Made by a program: the position numbers and the translations under genes
Notes under the pieces: generated by a model
Database searches by the model: none
What the model was told of the DNA's origin: nothing
The model's input: the letters and a program-made list of their open reading frames with translations, nothing else
Part shown: positions 1 through 7,765 of the stretch, piece by piece
Layout of the letters: each line of letters opens with the position of its first letter
Position numbering within the stretch: the first letter of the stretch is position 1
From: JAGNZR01 sp051659505
GTDB lineage: Bacteria; Fusobacteriota; Fusobacteriia; Fusobacteriales; Fusobacteriaceae
NCBI GenBank assembly: GCA_051659505.1
Contig: JBOFOQ010000043.1
Location: forward strand, 1-18,074
Direction of reading: 5' to 3'
Length of the DNA: 18,074 nt

Positions 1-686
1 GGTATTTTTCTTACTATTTCTTGTCTTGTTACACGTTCTGTTAATACTAGTAGTACGTTTCCTCCTCCATTCTTTTTTCCTATTACACAATCCATCTCCC
101 AGTGCCCGTACTCTTCCCGTAAATCTATCTCTTTAGGACGCTCCTCTATACTTCTTCCTTTTATGTTGTTGTAGGCTAATCTGACCTTCTTATATTTTCT
201 TTTTTTCTTGTTTTTCTTAACTGGTAAGTCTTTATTTGATACTCCTAAAAATATATTCGAATCTATGTAATTGTAAACTGTTTTTACGCATATTTGAGTA
301 TCAAAAATTAATCCTTTTTCTTTTATTTCTCCAATTATTGCAGCTGGAGACCACTTCTCATTCTTTATCTTATTTTCTATATGATTTGCTAATTTGTGAT
401 CTTTCCCTAATTTGATTGTTTTCCCTTTATTACTTGCCCTTCTAACGCTAACTTGCTCTGCTTTTTGAGAACTATACTCAATCCTCATGCTCAAATCTGT
501 ATTTTTTAATTCTACTAAGCCTTTTTTTATTTCTCGGTTTATTGAACGCACTGTTTTCTTCAATAATTCAGCTATTTCTGCTTTCTTTGTATTTTTTATT
601 TTTAGTAATGCTTCTAATTTTAATCTCTCTGAATAAGTAAATTGTTTAAATTTTTTTCTTTTTATGATATCATTACATATACTCAT
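1..686 (-). CDS. IS30-family transposase, N-terminal part (runs off left edge)
   Basis: The ORF is open from an ATG at 686 to position 1, about 228 codons, preceded by AGGAGA about 7 nt upstream of the start. It begins MSICNDIIKRKKF, followed by a helix-turn-helix-like segment (AEIAELLKKTVRSINREIKKG) typical of the IS30 DNA-binding region. The first catalytic Asp region is at HWEMDCVIGKKNGG, near residue 200. The rest of the DDE domain is beyond the edge, but the inverted copy at the right end of the window shows the remaining D and E motifs. The family call is secure. Whether this copy is intact cannot be judged. Confidence 0.85.
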   Translation of the reverse strand, partial: MSICNDIIKRKKFKQFTYSERLKLEALLKIKNTKKAEIAELLKKTVRSINREIKKGLVELKNTDLSMRIEYSSQKAEQVSVRRASNKGKTIKLGKDHKLANHIENKIKNEKWSPAAIIGEIKEKGLIFDTQICVKTVYNYIDSNIFLGVSNKDLPVKKNKKKRKYKKVRLAYNNIKGRSIEERPKEIDLREEYGHWEMDCVIGKKNGGGNVLLVLTERVTRQEIVRKI

Positions 687-815
687 GATTAATCTCCTTT
701 CGCTGACGTTTAATTTGCGTTTTTCCTCAGCATACTGATTTTATCATGAGTTTCTTTTTTTGACTAACCTTTTGGGACAATTCATTATACAACTTAGCTA
801 TAATTTTTGTAATGT
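1..815 (-). mobile_element. IS30-family insertion sequence, left part, truncated by window edge
   Basis: This is the 5' part of an IS30-family element read on the minus strand. It contains the transposase N-terminal half and about 130 bp of upstream sequence. The outer boundary (about 795-815) is set by where similarity to the second copy at 9812 stops; on the minus strand both share a stretch containing a TATAAT-like box (plus 784-789) and then a highly conserved segment up to the transposase start. No terminal inverted repeat could be confirmed because the other end lies outside the window. Confidence 0.8.
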
Positions 816-863
816 TAAACTATGATTTTATTAATGCTAACTTAAAGCAATCTCCAAAACAAT

Positions 864-1937
864 TTAATGCCATGTTATTAGACATTTTTCTCTTAAAAAA
901 AATAAAAATTCTTTTGAATCTTTATTAATATAATAACGTAATAATTTAATAATAAACTCATTTTTATTCTCTTCTGAAAGAATTAAAATTCCTAATCCTC
1001 TTTCTATAAATAATTTATTTGCAATTATAAATGCGGTTCTTTTATTTCCATCCCAAAACCATTGTTTTGTAATTATATGACAAAACAATTTTAAAATATT
1101 TTCTTCTATATTTTTAGGTTCTGATAAATTATTCACTAAAAATTCTTTTAAATTTTCTTCAATTGGAATTTCTACCTCAATATACTCACTTGTAACTGTA
1201 TTTTTTTGATCTCTTAACTTTCCTACAAATAATGCTTGATTTTTTGCAAGTCTTGCATTTATATCAATAATATATTCTAAAGTTAAAGGTTCATCTAAAC
1301 TTTTTTTCATATGATTCCAAGCTTCTGATAAATCTATAAAAATTTTCGCTTCATAAATAAAATTATTTTCAAAAGTTTTTTGTTCTACAATAGCTCTTAA
1401 ATTATTATTATTCATTTCTAAATTTTCTAAAATAGCCATAGATGAGGTTGCTTTTTCTAAATATTCTTCGGCTTTTTTTCTATTTTTTGATATAAATTTA
1501 TCGGTAAATTCTTTTAAAAACTTTATTTTTTTATAATCATCTCCTTTTATAGCTCTATTTCTTATTTTTAATAATTTAGTATTAATTTCATTAATATTTT
1601 TTTTTAAAAATATTATTTCTTTATTCCATAAGTTACGTTTTTTATCATTTTCATTTTCTAATTTAATAGATTCTATTAAGTGGGGTTTTACATAAATATA
1701 ATCTTCTATTAATAGAGTTCCAATCTTTTTTTCTTTTTTATCTTTTATAGATAGGTATTTCTCATTATGCTCATAGGGTCTTGTATTTTCTTTAATTTTT
1801 GATGTTATTGGAATAAAAATGAAAAATCCCTCATAAAAAAAATAGATTCCGATATTCTCATTATGAAGCTTAGGGTATCTTGTACTCATATGTTTAAAAT
1901 AATGGTCTTTTAATTTTATAATTTTAATTTTTTTCAT
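864..1937 (-). CDS. ToxN/AbiQ-like domain fused to degenerate Fic domain; candidate type III TA toxin
   Basis: The start is set at 1937: AGGAG lies 6 nt before this ATG, while the in-frame ATG at 1943 abuts AGGAG with no spacing. Residue numbers below count from the 1943 ATG. Residues 1-150 follow the ToxN/AbiQ pattern: a strand IGIYFFYEGF, a strand ending IPITSK, a later IGTLLIEDYIYVKP strand, and a helix (KKRNLWNKEIIFLKKN) where ToxN has its long helix. Residues about 155-350 look like a Fic domain: GKLR near 241 and FWDGNKRTAF near 296-305, matching HPFx(D/E)GN(G/K)RT, but the catalytic His is Gln294 and the next Pro is Trp. A near match to the Fic inhibitory motif, SSMAILEN, lies at 167-174. 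ToxN alone is about 170 aa, so this is about twice the usual length. Upstream is a repeat RNA and a terminator, as in type III toxin-antitoxin loci. The domain calls are by eye; the fusion and its function are inferences. Confidence 0.7.
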   Translation of the reverse strand: MKKIKIIKLKDHYFKHMSTRYPKLHNENIGIYFFYEGFFIFIPITSKIKENTRPYEHNEKYLSIKDKKEKKIGTLLIEDYIYVKPHLIESIKLENENDKKRNLWNKEIIFLKKNINEINTKLLKIRNRAIKGDDYKKIKFLKEFTDKFISKNRKKAEEYLEKATSSMAILENLEMNNNNLRAIVEQKTFENNFIYEAKIFIDLSEAWNHMKKSLDEPLTLEYIIDINARLAKNQALFVGKLRDQKNTVTSEYIEVEIPIEENLKEFLVNNLSEPKNIEENILKLFCHIITKQWFWDGNKRTAFIIANKLFIERGLGILILSEENKNEFIIKLLRYYINKDSKEFLFFLREKCLITWH

Positions 1938-1951
1938 CTTCATCTCCTAGT

Positions 1952-1988
1952 AAAAAAAAAAGACACCCAATAATTATTGAATCTCTTT
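1952..1988 (-). terminator. Rho-independent terminator between repeat RNA and toxin gene
   Basis: Read on the minus strand, 13-nt arms (1976-1988 and 1959-1971) pair with one G-G mismatch and two G-U pairs around an AATT loop, followed by a run of T. It lies between the tandem-repeat RNA and the toxin start. This is the position where type III toxin-antitoxin loci have a leaky terminator that sets the RNA:protein ratio. Confidence 0.8.
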
Positions 1989-1993
1989 TTCGC

Positions 1994-2125
1994 CTCCCAC
2001 TATGGCATGGGTTCTCCTACATTATCGCTCCTACTCAGGTAAGGATTCTCCATTTTTATTCTCCCACTATGGCATGGGTTCTCCTACATTATCGCTCCTA
2101 CTCAGGTAAGGATTCTCCATTTTTT
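1994..2125 (-). repeat. Two 67-bp tandem repeats, each made of two 33/34-nt hairpin half-units
   Basis: The 67-bp unit is present at 1994-2060 and 2061-2125, essentially identical. On the minus strand each unit splits into half-unit A (34 nt) and half-unit B (33 nt). Both open with GGAGAA, then a short hairpin (A: CCTTAC/GTAGG; B: CCCAT/AGTGGG), then GAG or AG and an AT-rich spacer. The array is therefore A-B-A-B, four related units close in length to the roughly 36-nt repeats of ToxI-type antitoxins. Confidence 0.9.
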
Positions 2126-2135
2126 TACTTCCTAG

Positions 2136-2163
2136 ATAATATATATTAGCATATAAGTTGCAA
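2136..2163 (-). promoter_or_regulatory. Probable promoter of the repeat RNA
   Basis: On the minus strand TTGCAA (2158-2163) and TATTAT (2136-2141) are separated by 16 nt. The expected start point, about 7 nt further on, falls right at the beginning of the repeat array. Confidence 0.55.
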
Positions 2164-2318
2164 ATTTACAATGGATATTTCAAGTTAGGATAGTGTCAAG
2201 TATTTGTAGCTTAATTTTTAGAACTCCATTTTATAGTATTTATTCCTTGTTATCTTTAAAATACTTTTCTACATTTTATTTATTTCTAATATCTATTCAT
2301 ACGCTATAACACTGTTAC

Positions 2319-2522
2319 TTATTTTAGCAATAGTTCTTCATATATATATTGTACTAATTGCACAAATAAATCTTCAATTATAGTAATAATTTCAAATATT
2401 CCTCGTCCTCCTCCTGTGAATAGCACGTACCCCATAAATATCGATATTAGCAATAATACTGTAAATGTAAATACGAGTGCTATCAACATTGTTTTTAATA
2501 TTGTTTTTATTATTGAATTCAT
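2319..2522 (-). CDS. Small single-pass membrane protein, unknown function
   Basis: A 67-residue protein. Residues about 7-36 form one strongly hydrophobic segment (KTMLIALVFTFTVLLLISIF), followed by a GGGRG turn and a C-terminal amphipathic stretch rich in Ile, Leu, Glu and Tyr. A good ribosome site (AGGTGAGG) sits about 9 nt before the ATG. The family is not recognised. It could be a small inner-membrane protein or a hydrophobic toxin-like peptide. It lies between the ToxN-Fic locus and a C-GCAxxG-C-C protein, all on the same strand; the 2166-2318 gap holds nothing else recognised. Confidence 0.5.
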   Translation of the reverse strand: MNSIIKTILKTMLIALVFTFTVLLLISIFMGYVLFTGGGRGIFEIITIIEDLFVQLVQYIYEELLLK

Positions 2523-2613
2523 TTATTAAACCTCACCTTTTATATGATATATTTTTATTTTTCAAAAATGTTTTTAGTTGAAAATAAAATGTTAAAATTT
2601 ATTTCCTTTAAAC

Positions 2614-3072
2614 TTATTTTGTGTTTTTATTTAACTCTCTAACAATAATTTTAGCAGCAATCTCTGCAACTTCTCCTGTAAAAGATTTACACTGTTCTTT
2701 ATGCTCTCCTGAAAGCATATCCATTCCTTTTGTTAATATACTACAACAAAGAACTTTGTGATTTTTCTTAAATTCTGCTTGAAGTTCGTTTGCTAGTTCT
2801 AAAGTTCTATTAACTTTAGAGTCACCTGCTTTTGTTCTTCCAAAGAAGTATCCTATACAGAGAATACCACCTGATATAGCTCCACATACACATTTAGCTC
2901 TTCCTATCCCAACTGGAAAACCTGAGGCCATAGCTATCATTTCTTCTGGCATATCTAGTTCAAAATTTTCTCTTATTGAAGCTACAATGGCCTCTGAACA
3001 AAAGAACTCTCCTCTTTGGAAATAATTTTCTGCATCTTCTTTGATTTTTTGAATACTTACATCTTTTTTCAT
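2614..3072 (-). CDS. C-GCAxxG-C-C family protein (redox/metal-type, function unknown)
   Basis: A 152-residue protein with the conserved cysteine pattern of the C_GCAxxG_C_C family: FCSEAI near residue 24, a glycine-rich stretch ASGFPVGIGRAKCVCGAISGG near 49-69, a paired CC near 109, and a final Cys near 127. Members are common in anaerobes and often sit near redox or transport genes, but no biochemical role is established. A strong AAGGAGG lies about 7 nt upstream of the ATG. It starts 12 bp after the stop of the upstream helicase gene on the same strand, so the two are probably co-transcribed. Confidence 0.85.
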   Translation of the reverse strand: MKKDVSIQKIKEDAENYFQRGEFFCSEAIVASIRENFELDMPEEMIAMASGFPVGIGRAKCVCGAISGGILCIGYFFGRTKAGDSKVNRTLELANELQAEFKKNHKVLCCSILTKGMDMLSGEHKEQCKSFTGEVAEIAAKIIVRELNKNTK

Positions 3073-3084
3073 TTTTTCCTCCTT

Positions 3085-5931
3085 TTATTTTGAGATAACT
3101 AGGTAATTAAATAGGCTGTGTTCTATTTCTTTTTTTAATTTAAACTCGTATTGTACTAGCAGTTTGTTTTCTGAATTTAAAATTTCTTTAGCTGAGATAA
3201 CATTTTCAACTTGTCCTAAATAATAAAAATTTTCTCCAGAAGATTTTTTTACAAAAATTTCTAGCTCATAAAAGCCTTGGGCAATTAAACCTTCTTTAGT
3301 TATTTTATTTTTTCTTTTTAAACAACGGTTATTTGTAGAAAACCATATAAGTTTTTGCTTATCCAAAATTTTATTATCATAACTTGTAAATGAACTAGAA
3401 TCATCTAACGTTATAAAAATAAGTGCCTTTTTTTCTTTTTCAAATATTGTATATCCTCTAACTTGATAACCATTATTGTAATCCATATTCAAATTCCAAA
3501 ATGCCTCTAATTTTGTGTACTCTTTATATTCAATTATACTTTTTTCTGAAATTTGGGGATAATTTTTTTTTACATAATTTAAATTATAAGAAATCAAATC
3601 TATAATTAAATTTTTGAAGTATAAGTTTGTATTAAAAGATAAATCAAAGGATTTATTCACTACGTATTTTTCCTTATTTTTAATTATCAAAGGACTATAT
3701 TCTGTTATAGTTGATACTCCCAAAAAAAATTCTTTAGATAAATGTTTCAAAGCATTTTCTGTATTTAATTTTTGATTTTCTACTTTTAAGTTTTTTTCTA
3801 TTTCAATTGTTAATTCACTTATATCTGCACTCTCGTTTTTTAGCAAATAATCAAAAATTATTATTTCATGAATTCGTTTAGCTGGTGTAAAGTGCTGAGA
3901 TAAAAATTTAAGATATTTTTTTTCTAAAATATTTAATTCTCCTAAAAGCTCTTTTTTTTCAAATATTAATAAAACTTCATCATAGGTATGTTTATATTTA
4001 AGAATAACACTTGGTTCTATCATATTTCTTTTGAAAAAATCATTTAAATATGGAGTTCTTCCCAATTGCTTTTTTAATAGCTCATAGTCATGTTGAATAT
4101 TGTTCTTAGTTGAAAAGTTTGTTTTTTTAATATTTTCAAAAATTCTTTCTTTTACAATATCTTCAAATACAATTGAGCTTTCACCTGGTACATGTTCTGT
4201 TCCTGATATTAAAAATTTTTTCATAAAATCTTTATCATAACTATTATTTTGCGACATAGCTACAGGGATCAAAAAGTTTTTATTATAGTTTCCTATAAAA
4301 TCAAGAATAACTACGTACTCTTTATCTGCATTTTTTCTAAGTCCTCTACCTAATTGTTGAATATAAACAATTGATGATTCAGTTGGCCTTAACAAAACTA
4401 CTTGATTTACACAGGGGATATCAATCCCTTCATTAAAAATATCCACTGTAATTATATACTCTAACTCTCCATTTTCTAGTTTAGTTATTTCATTCTCTCT
4501 TTGTGCCTCAGTACTTTCTCCTGTTAGTGCTGCTGTTTTAAGACCTTTTTTATTTAAAGCTTCACTGAGTAGTTTTGCTTCTTCGATTTTATGAACAAAA
4601 ATCAGTCCATGTATTTTATCTCCACTATAACCGTAATATTGCATTTTTTCTATAACATGATTTACTCTTTCCTCACTTGATAAATTTAAAATAGTAGTTT
4701 CATTTCCTACTAATTCTCCATTTAACACTATATCAGAAATTCCAAAATAGTGAAAAGGGCATAGTAATTTTTCTTTTAATGCTTCGTGGAGTCTTATTTC
4801 ATAAGCAATATTGTAATCAAATAATTTATAAATATCTATATCATCACTTCTTTCTGGTGTCGCTGTCATCCCTAAAAAAAATTTAGGTTTAAAATAATTA
4901 ATTATATTTTGATAAGTTTGGGCACCACTGTGATGAACCTCGTCTATTAAAATATAATCAAAATAATCTTTTTCAAACATTTCAAGATTTTCTTTTTTAT
5001 TTAAAGTTTGAACCATTGCAAAGATATAATCAGAATTCGTACCCTTATTTTTATCGTAAATTTCCATATTTTTATGTTTTATAATTTTTTGGAAACTTTC
5101 TTTTGATTTAGTTAGTATATTTTTTCTATGAGCTATAAAAAGAAATTTTTTAGGATTTACTTTTTTTACATCTAAAGCACTTAAAAAAGTTTTTCCTGTC
5201 CCTGTTGCGCTTATAAGAAGAGCTTTACTTTTATTTTTTAAACGTAATTCTTCCAAATTTTTAAGAGCTTCTACCTGCATCATATTAGGAATAATTTCTT
5301 TTTTATCCCCTATCTCTTTTTTATGTTTTATGTAATTAAATCTATTTTTAATATCCTTATAAAGTAATTCATAATTTTTAATTTCCTCTATACTTAGTAC
5401 AGATAATCTTGAATAAATTTCATTAAAATCTTCTAAAATATCCTTTATAATTTTCCCATTCTCTAGTGAGGTTAATTTCAAGTTCCACTCAAGATTAGTT
5501 GTTAAAGCTGTTTGGGTTAAATTACTACTTCCTATAATCACATTCCAATAATTTTTTCTTTTAAAAAAAAATCCTTTTGAATGAAGACTTTCGCCAGTTA
5601 GTAACTTTAACTCTATATTTTTATATCGTTTCAGTGCTAGCAATGCTTTAGGTTGTGTAAAATTTAAATAATCTCCTGATAAAATTTTACCTTTAATATT
5701 TTTATCTTCCAATTTTTTTAGTTGTTCTAAAATTAGAGTTAGACCACTTTCTGTTATAAATGCTACTGAAATGATAAATTCTTCACATTCTTCTAATTCT
5801 CTTCTTAGAGTAGTTATTATTTTTTCATTTTTATTATTTAAAAGTTTATGCTGATAGGAAAAATTTGATTCAAAATTCATATTAAATAAACTCGTATTTA
5901 TTCCTTCCATTAATGTTTCTTCTCTTAGCAT
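3085..5931 (-). CDS. PLD-nuclease-like / DEAH-box SF2 helicase of DUF3427 type
   Basis: A 948-residue multidomain protein. Residues about 30-175 resemble a phospholipase D-type nuclease domain with a single HxK motif (HSKGFFF, His117) followed by GSSNLTQTAL. Residues about 215-375 are the first RecA-like helicase domain: Walker A SATGTGKT (241-248), Walker B DEVH (330-333) and motif III TAT (356-358). Residues about 425-545 are the second RecA-like domain, ending in the arginine-finger motif QLGRGLR (526-532). The long C-terminal region (about 560-945) fits the DUF3427 region usually found with this architecture. Such proteins are annotated as DEAD/DEAH helicases or restriction-type ATPases and occur in defence islands; a nucleic-acid-processing, possibly anti-phage, role is inference. 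AGGAGA precedes the chosen ATG; an in-frame Met8 is an alternative. Confidence 0.85.
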   Translation of the reverse strand: MLREETLMEGINTSLFNMNFESNFSYQHKLLNNKNEKIITTLRRELEECEEFIISVAFITESGLTLILEQLKKLEDKNIKGKILSGDYLNFTQPKALLALKRYKNIELKLLTGESLHSKGFFFKRKNYWNVIIGSSNLTQTALTTNLEWNLKLTSLENGKIIKDILEDFNEIYSRLSVLSIEEIKNYELLYKDIKNRFNYIKHKKEIGDKKEIIPNMMQVEALKNLEELRLKNKSKALLISATGTGKTFLSALDVKKVNPKKFLFIAHRKNILTKSKESFQKIIKHKNMEIYDKNKGTNSDYIFAMVQTLNKKENLEMFEKDYFDYILIDEVHHSGAQTYQNIINYFKPKFFLGMTATPERSDDIDIYKLFDYNIAYEIRLHEALKEKLLCPFHYFGISDIVLNGELVGNETTILNLSSEERVNHVIEKMQYYGYSGDKIHGLIFVHKIEEAKLLSEALNKKGLKTAALTGESTEAQRENEITKLENGELEYIITVDIFNEGIDIPCVNQVVLLRPTESSIVYIQQLGRGLRKNADKEYVVILDFIGNYNKNFLIPVAMSQNNSYDKDFMKKFLISGTEHVPGESSIVFEDIVKERIFENIKKTNFSTKNNIQHDYELLKKQLGRTPYLNDFFKRNMIEPSVILKYKHTYDEVLLIFEKKELLGELNILEKKYLKFLSQHFTPAKRIHEIIIFDYLLKNESADISELTIEIEKNLKVENQKLNTENALKHLSKEFFLGVSTITEYSPLIIKNKEKYVVNKSFDLSFNTNLYFKNLIIDLISYNLNYVKKNYPQISEKSIIEYKEYTKLEAFWNLNMDYNNGYQVRGYTIFEKEKKALIFITLDDSSSFTSYDNKILDKQKLIWFSTNNRCLKRKNKITKEGLIAQGFYELEIFVKKSSGENFYYLGQVENVISAKEILNSENKLLVQYEFKLKKEIEHSLFNYLVISK

Positions 5932-6027
5932 GCCTTTCTCCTATTAGAGCCTTTATTACAATTTATAATTAAGAACGTTGATAGACTCCTTCATCTTATT
6001 ATTAATTGTATCATAAACTAAAAATAA

Positions 6028-6062
6028 ATTATACAATAAAAATTTCTATCAATTAAACTTGC
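6028..6062 (-). promoter_or_regulatory. Possible promoter for the helicase / C-GCAxxG-C-C genes
   Basis: Within the 141-bp gap upstream of the helicase, the minus strand has a perfect TATAAT (6028-6033). The best -35-like hexamer (TTTAAT) lies 18 nt upstream and is weak. The -10 box and its distance to the gene are the only support. Confidence 0.35.
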
Positions 6063-6072
6063 AATTTAGCGT

Positions 6073-7467
6073 TTATGGGAAAATTACTTTTAAACGATTT
6101 ATACCATCTATAATTTCTGGAATATCTGTGGTTGCAAAGCTCACTCTGAAATATTGATTTTTCTGATTATCTAAAAAGAAAACATTTCCAGAAAGAAGTA
6201 AAATATTATTCTCTTTACATTTTAAGTAAAATTGACTCGAATCTACTGTATCATTTAGTTTTATCCAAATATAAAAACCACCATCAATATTATAAACAAC
6301 ATTTATACAAGGAATCTCTTTTAGTTTCTCAGTTAAAACAAGATATCTTTCTCTATAAATTTTTATTAGATTTTCTATATGTAATTTTAAAAAATTACCT
6401 TTCAAAAAATGAGATAAAACTTTTTGATCAAGAGCTGATGTCGATATATCTGTAGTAAACTTAACAGTCACTATTTTAGAAATAAGCTCAGTTGGTGCTA
6501 TCATATATGCTAATCTTAAACCTGGCATAATTATTTTAGAAAATGATTTAATATAAATAACAGTTTTATTATCAGAATCTAAAGATTTTATAGAGGTTCT
6601 AGGAGTATTAAAAAATGACAGTTCTGATGCAAAATCATCTTCCACAATCAAAGTGTTATATTTTTTAGCTAATAAAATTAACTTTTGTTTCTTTTCTTCA
6701 CTCCAAGAAATACCTGTGGGACAACTAAAATCCATTGTCGTATATATGAAAGATATTTTTTCTTCAGATAAGATATTTTCTAATTGAATAAGATTAAAGC
6801 CATCCTCTTCCATTTCTACAGGATAAATTTTACAATTTGTTTTAAAAGTATTTAAAGCACCGTGATAAGTTGGATTTCCTACAATTATTTTACTTTTTCT
6901 TTTAGACGAAAGCGTTTTTAATATCAAATCCAATCCTTGCTGTGAACCACTAGTTATTTGTATATCATTTTTAGATACAAAAATACCTTTGTCTTCAATA
7001 TTTTTCTTAATCACTTCTCGAAGTTCCTCTAAACCTTGAGTAGGATGGTATAGCATAATTTTAGGGCCATATTCTTCTAAAACATTACTATATAATTTTT
7101 TAAAAATTTCAAACGGATAAACATCTTCTGAAGGAGTTCCACTTGCAAAATTAATAAGATTATTTTGTTTTAATTGACCAACTTTAAAAGTTTCAATAAG
7201 ATTATTAGATGGTGTGTTGTAAAATAAAGATTCTTTAGATTTTACAAATATTCCAATGCCACGTTTTTTTATAATATATCCCTCTTTTTCTAAAAGAGTA
7301 AAAGCTTTCATAATTGTAATATTATTTAGTTTATACTTTAAAGCAAGTTGCCTAATTGATGGCAGTTTAGAGTTTTCTGGATATTCATTTTTTTCAATTT
7401 TATTTTTCAAATCTTCATAAATTTTTAAATAAATAGGTGTTTTCTTCTCTTCTGAGTTAATTTTCAT
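6073..7467 (-). CDS. MocR-type GntR/aminotransferase transcriptional regulator
   Basis: The start is placed at the ATG at 7467 (464 aa), which has GGAGG 5 nt upstream; an ATG at 7515 would add 16 residues with no good ribosome site. The N-terminal 70 residues are a GntR winged helix (KLPSIRQLALKYKLNNITI, then a wing with RGIGIFV). The remainder is a class-I aminotransferase fold with SGSQQGLDLI, a TMDFSCPTG segment, the Asp of the VEDDFASEL region, and the PLP-lysine in IKSFSKIIMPGLRL. MocR regulators sense PLP or an amino compound and usually control the divergent neighbour. Here that is the plus-strand operon with a cysteine-synthase remnant, an AlaX-like protein and an EamA exporter, suggesting an amino-acid-related signal. 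The ligand cannot be read from sequence. Confidence 0.85.
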   Translation of the reverse strand: MKINSEEKKTPIYLKIYEDLKNKIEKNEYPENSKLPSIRQLALKYKLNNITIMKAFTLLEKEGYIIKKRGIGIFVKSKESLFYNTPSNNLIETFKVGQLKQNNLINFASGTPSEDVYPFEIFKKLYSNVLEEYGPKIMLYHPTQGLEELREVIKKNIEDKGIFVSKNDIQITSGSQQGLDLILKTLSSKRKSKIIVGNPTYHGALNTFKTNCKIYPVEMEEDGFNLIQLENILSEEKISFIYTTMDFSCPTGISWSEEKKQKLILLAKKYNTLIVEDDFASELSFFNTPRTSIKSLDSDNKTVIYIKSFSKIIMPGLRLAYMIAPTELISKIVTVKFTTDISTSALDQKVLSHFLKGNFLKLHIENLIKIYRERYLVLTEKLKEIPCINVVYNIDGGFYIWIKLNDTVDSSQFYLKCKENNILLLSGNVFFLDNQKNQYFRVSFATTDIPEIIDGINRLKVIFP

Positions 7468-7478
7468 GAAACCTCCAT

Positions 7479-7571
7479 CTGTAGTACTACAGTTTTTGAT
7501 ATATAACATTGACATAACTGTTATAGTTCTGTAGAATTAAAAATATATTTCACCGATATCACTGTTATACT
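7479..7571. promoter_or_regulatory. Divergent control region with candidate MocR operators
   Basis: The 145-bp gap between the regulator and the divergent operon holds two direct repeats of ACTGTTATA(G/C)T (7517-7527 and 7561-7571), with starts 44 bp apart, about four helical turns. It also has a perfect 14-bp palindrome CTGTAGTACTACAG (7479-7492). The second repeat overlaps a TATACT -10-like box (7566-7571) for plus-strand transcription that lacks a good -35, as expected for an activator-dependent promoter. Paired direct repeats are the usual operator type for MocR proteins such as GabR; binding here is inferred. Confidence 0.45.
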
Positions 7572-7612
7572 ATTTTTTTTAATATTTGTAAATAAGAAAT
7601 GAGGAGAAAAGG

Positions 7613-7765
7613 ATGAATATTTTAAATTATGTAGGAAGAACACCAATTGTAAAAATTAAAAATTTATACGGAGAACAATATCCTGATATTTATTTAAAAT
7701 TAGAGGAATTTAATCCAGGGGGGAGCATTATTTATGAACATTTATATAAATGGCAACTTAATTAA
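7613..7765 (+). pseudogene. N-terminal remnant of a cysteine synthase-like PLP enzyme
   Basis: A 50-codon ORF with a good ribosome site (AGGAGAAAAGG). It reads MNILNYVGRTPIVKIKNL, then YLKLEEFNPGGS, matching the start of CysK-type beta-family PLP enzymes (G-x-T-P-x-V-K near residue 10; K-x-E-x-x-N-P-G-G-S near residue 30). Right after GGS the family has K-D-R with the PLP-binding lysine; here the sequence departs (IIYEHLYKW) and stops. About 250 residues of the enzyme, including the active lysine, are absent, so it cannot be catalytic. The break lies where the next ORF begins, suggesting an internal deletion. It is the first gene of the operon divergent from the MocR regulator, and its original product may have been part of that regulon. 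Confidence 0.75.

Larger units (their letters stand above)
1952..2129 (-). ncRNA. Candidate RNA antitoxin (tandem-repeat RNA) of the ToxN-Fic locus
   Basis: The predicted transcript starts near 2129, just downstream of the promoter at 2136-2163, covers the tandem repeats and ends at the terminator at 1952-1988. It has no convincing ORF. By its position before a ToxN-like gene it is best explained as a type III antitoxin RNA that is cut by, and inhibits, the toxin. That role is inferred from layout, not shown. Confidence 0.65.

Noticed and set aside
1994..2125. Tandem repeats considered as a CRISPR array
   Set aside because: Repeats are directly adjacent with no unique spacers and no cas genes nearby; they lie between a promoter and a terminator in front of a ToxN-like gene.
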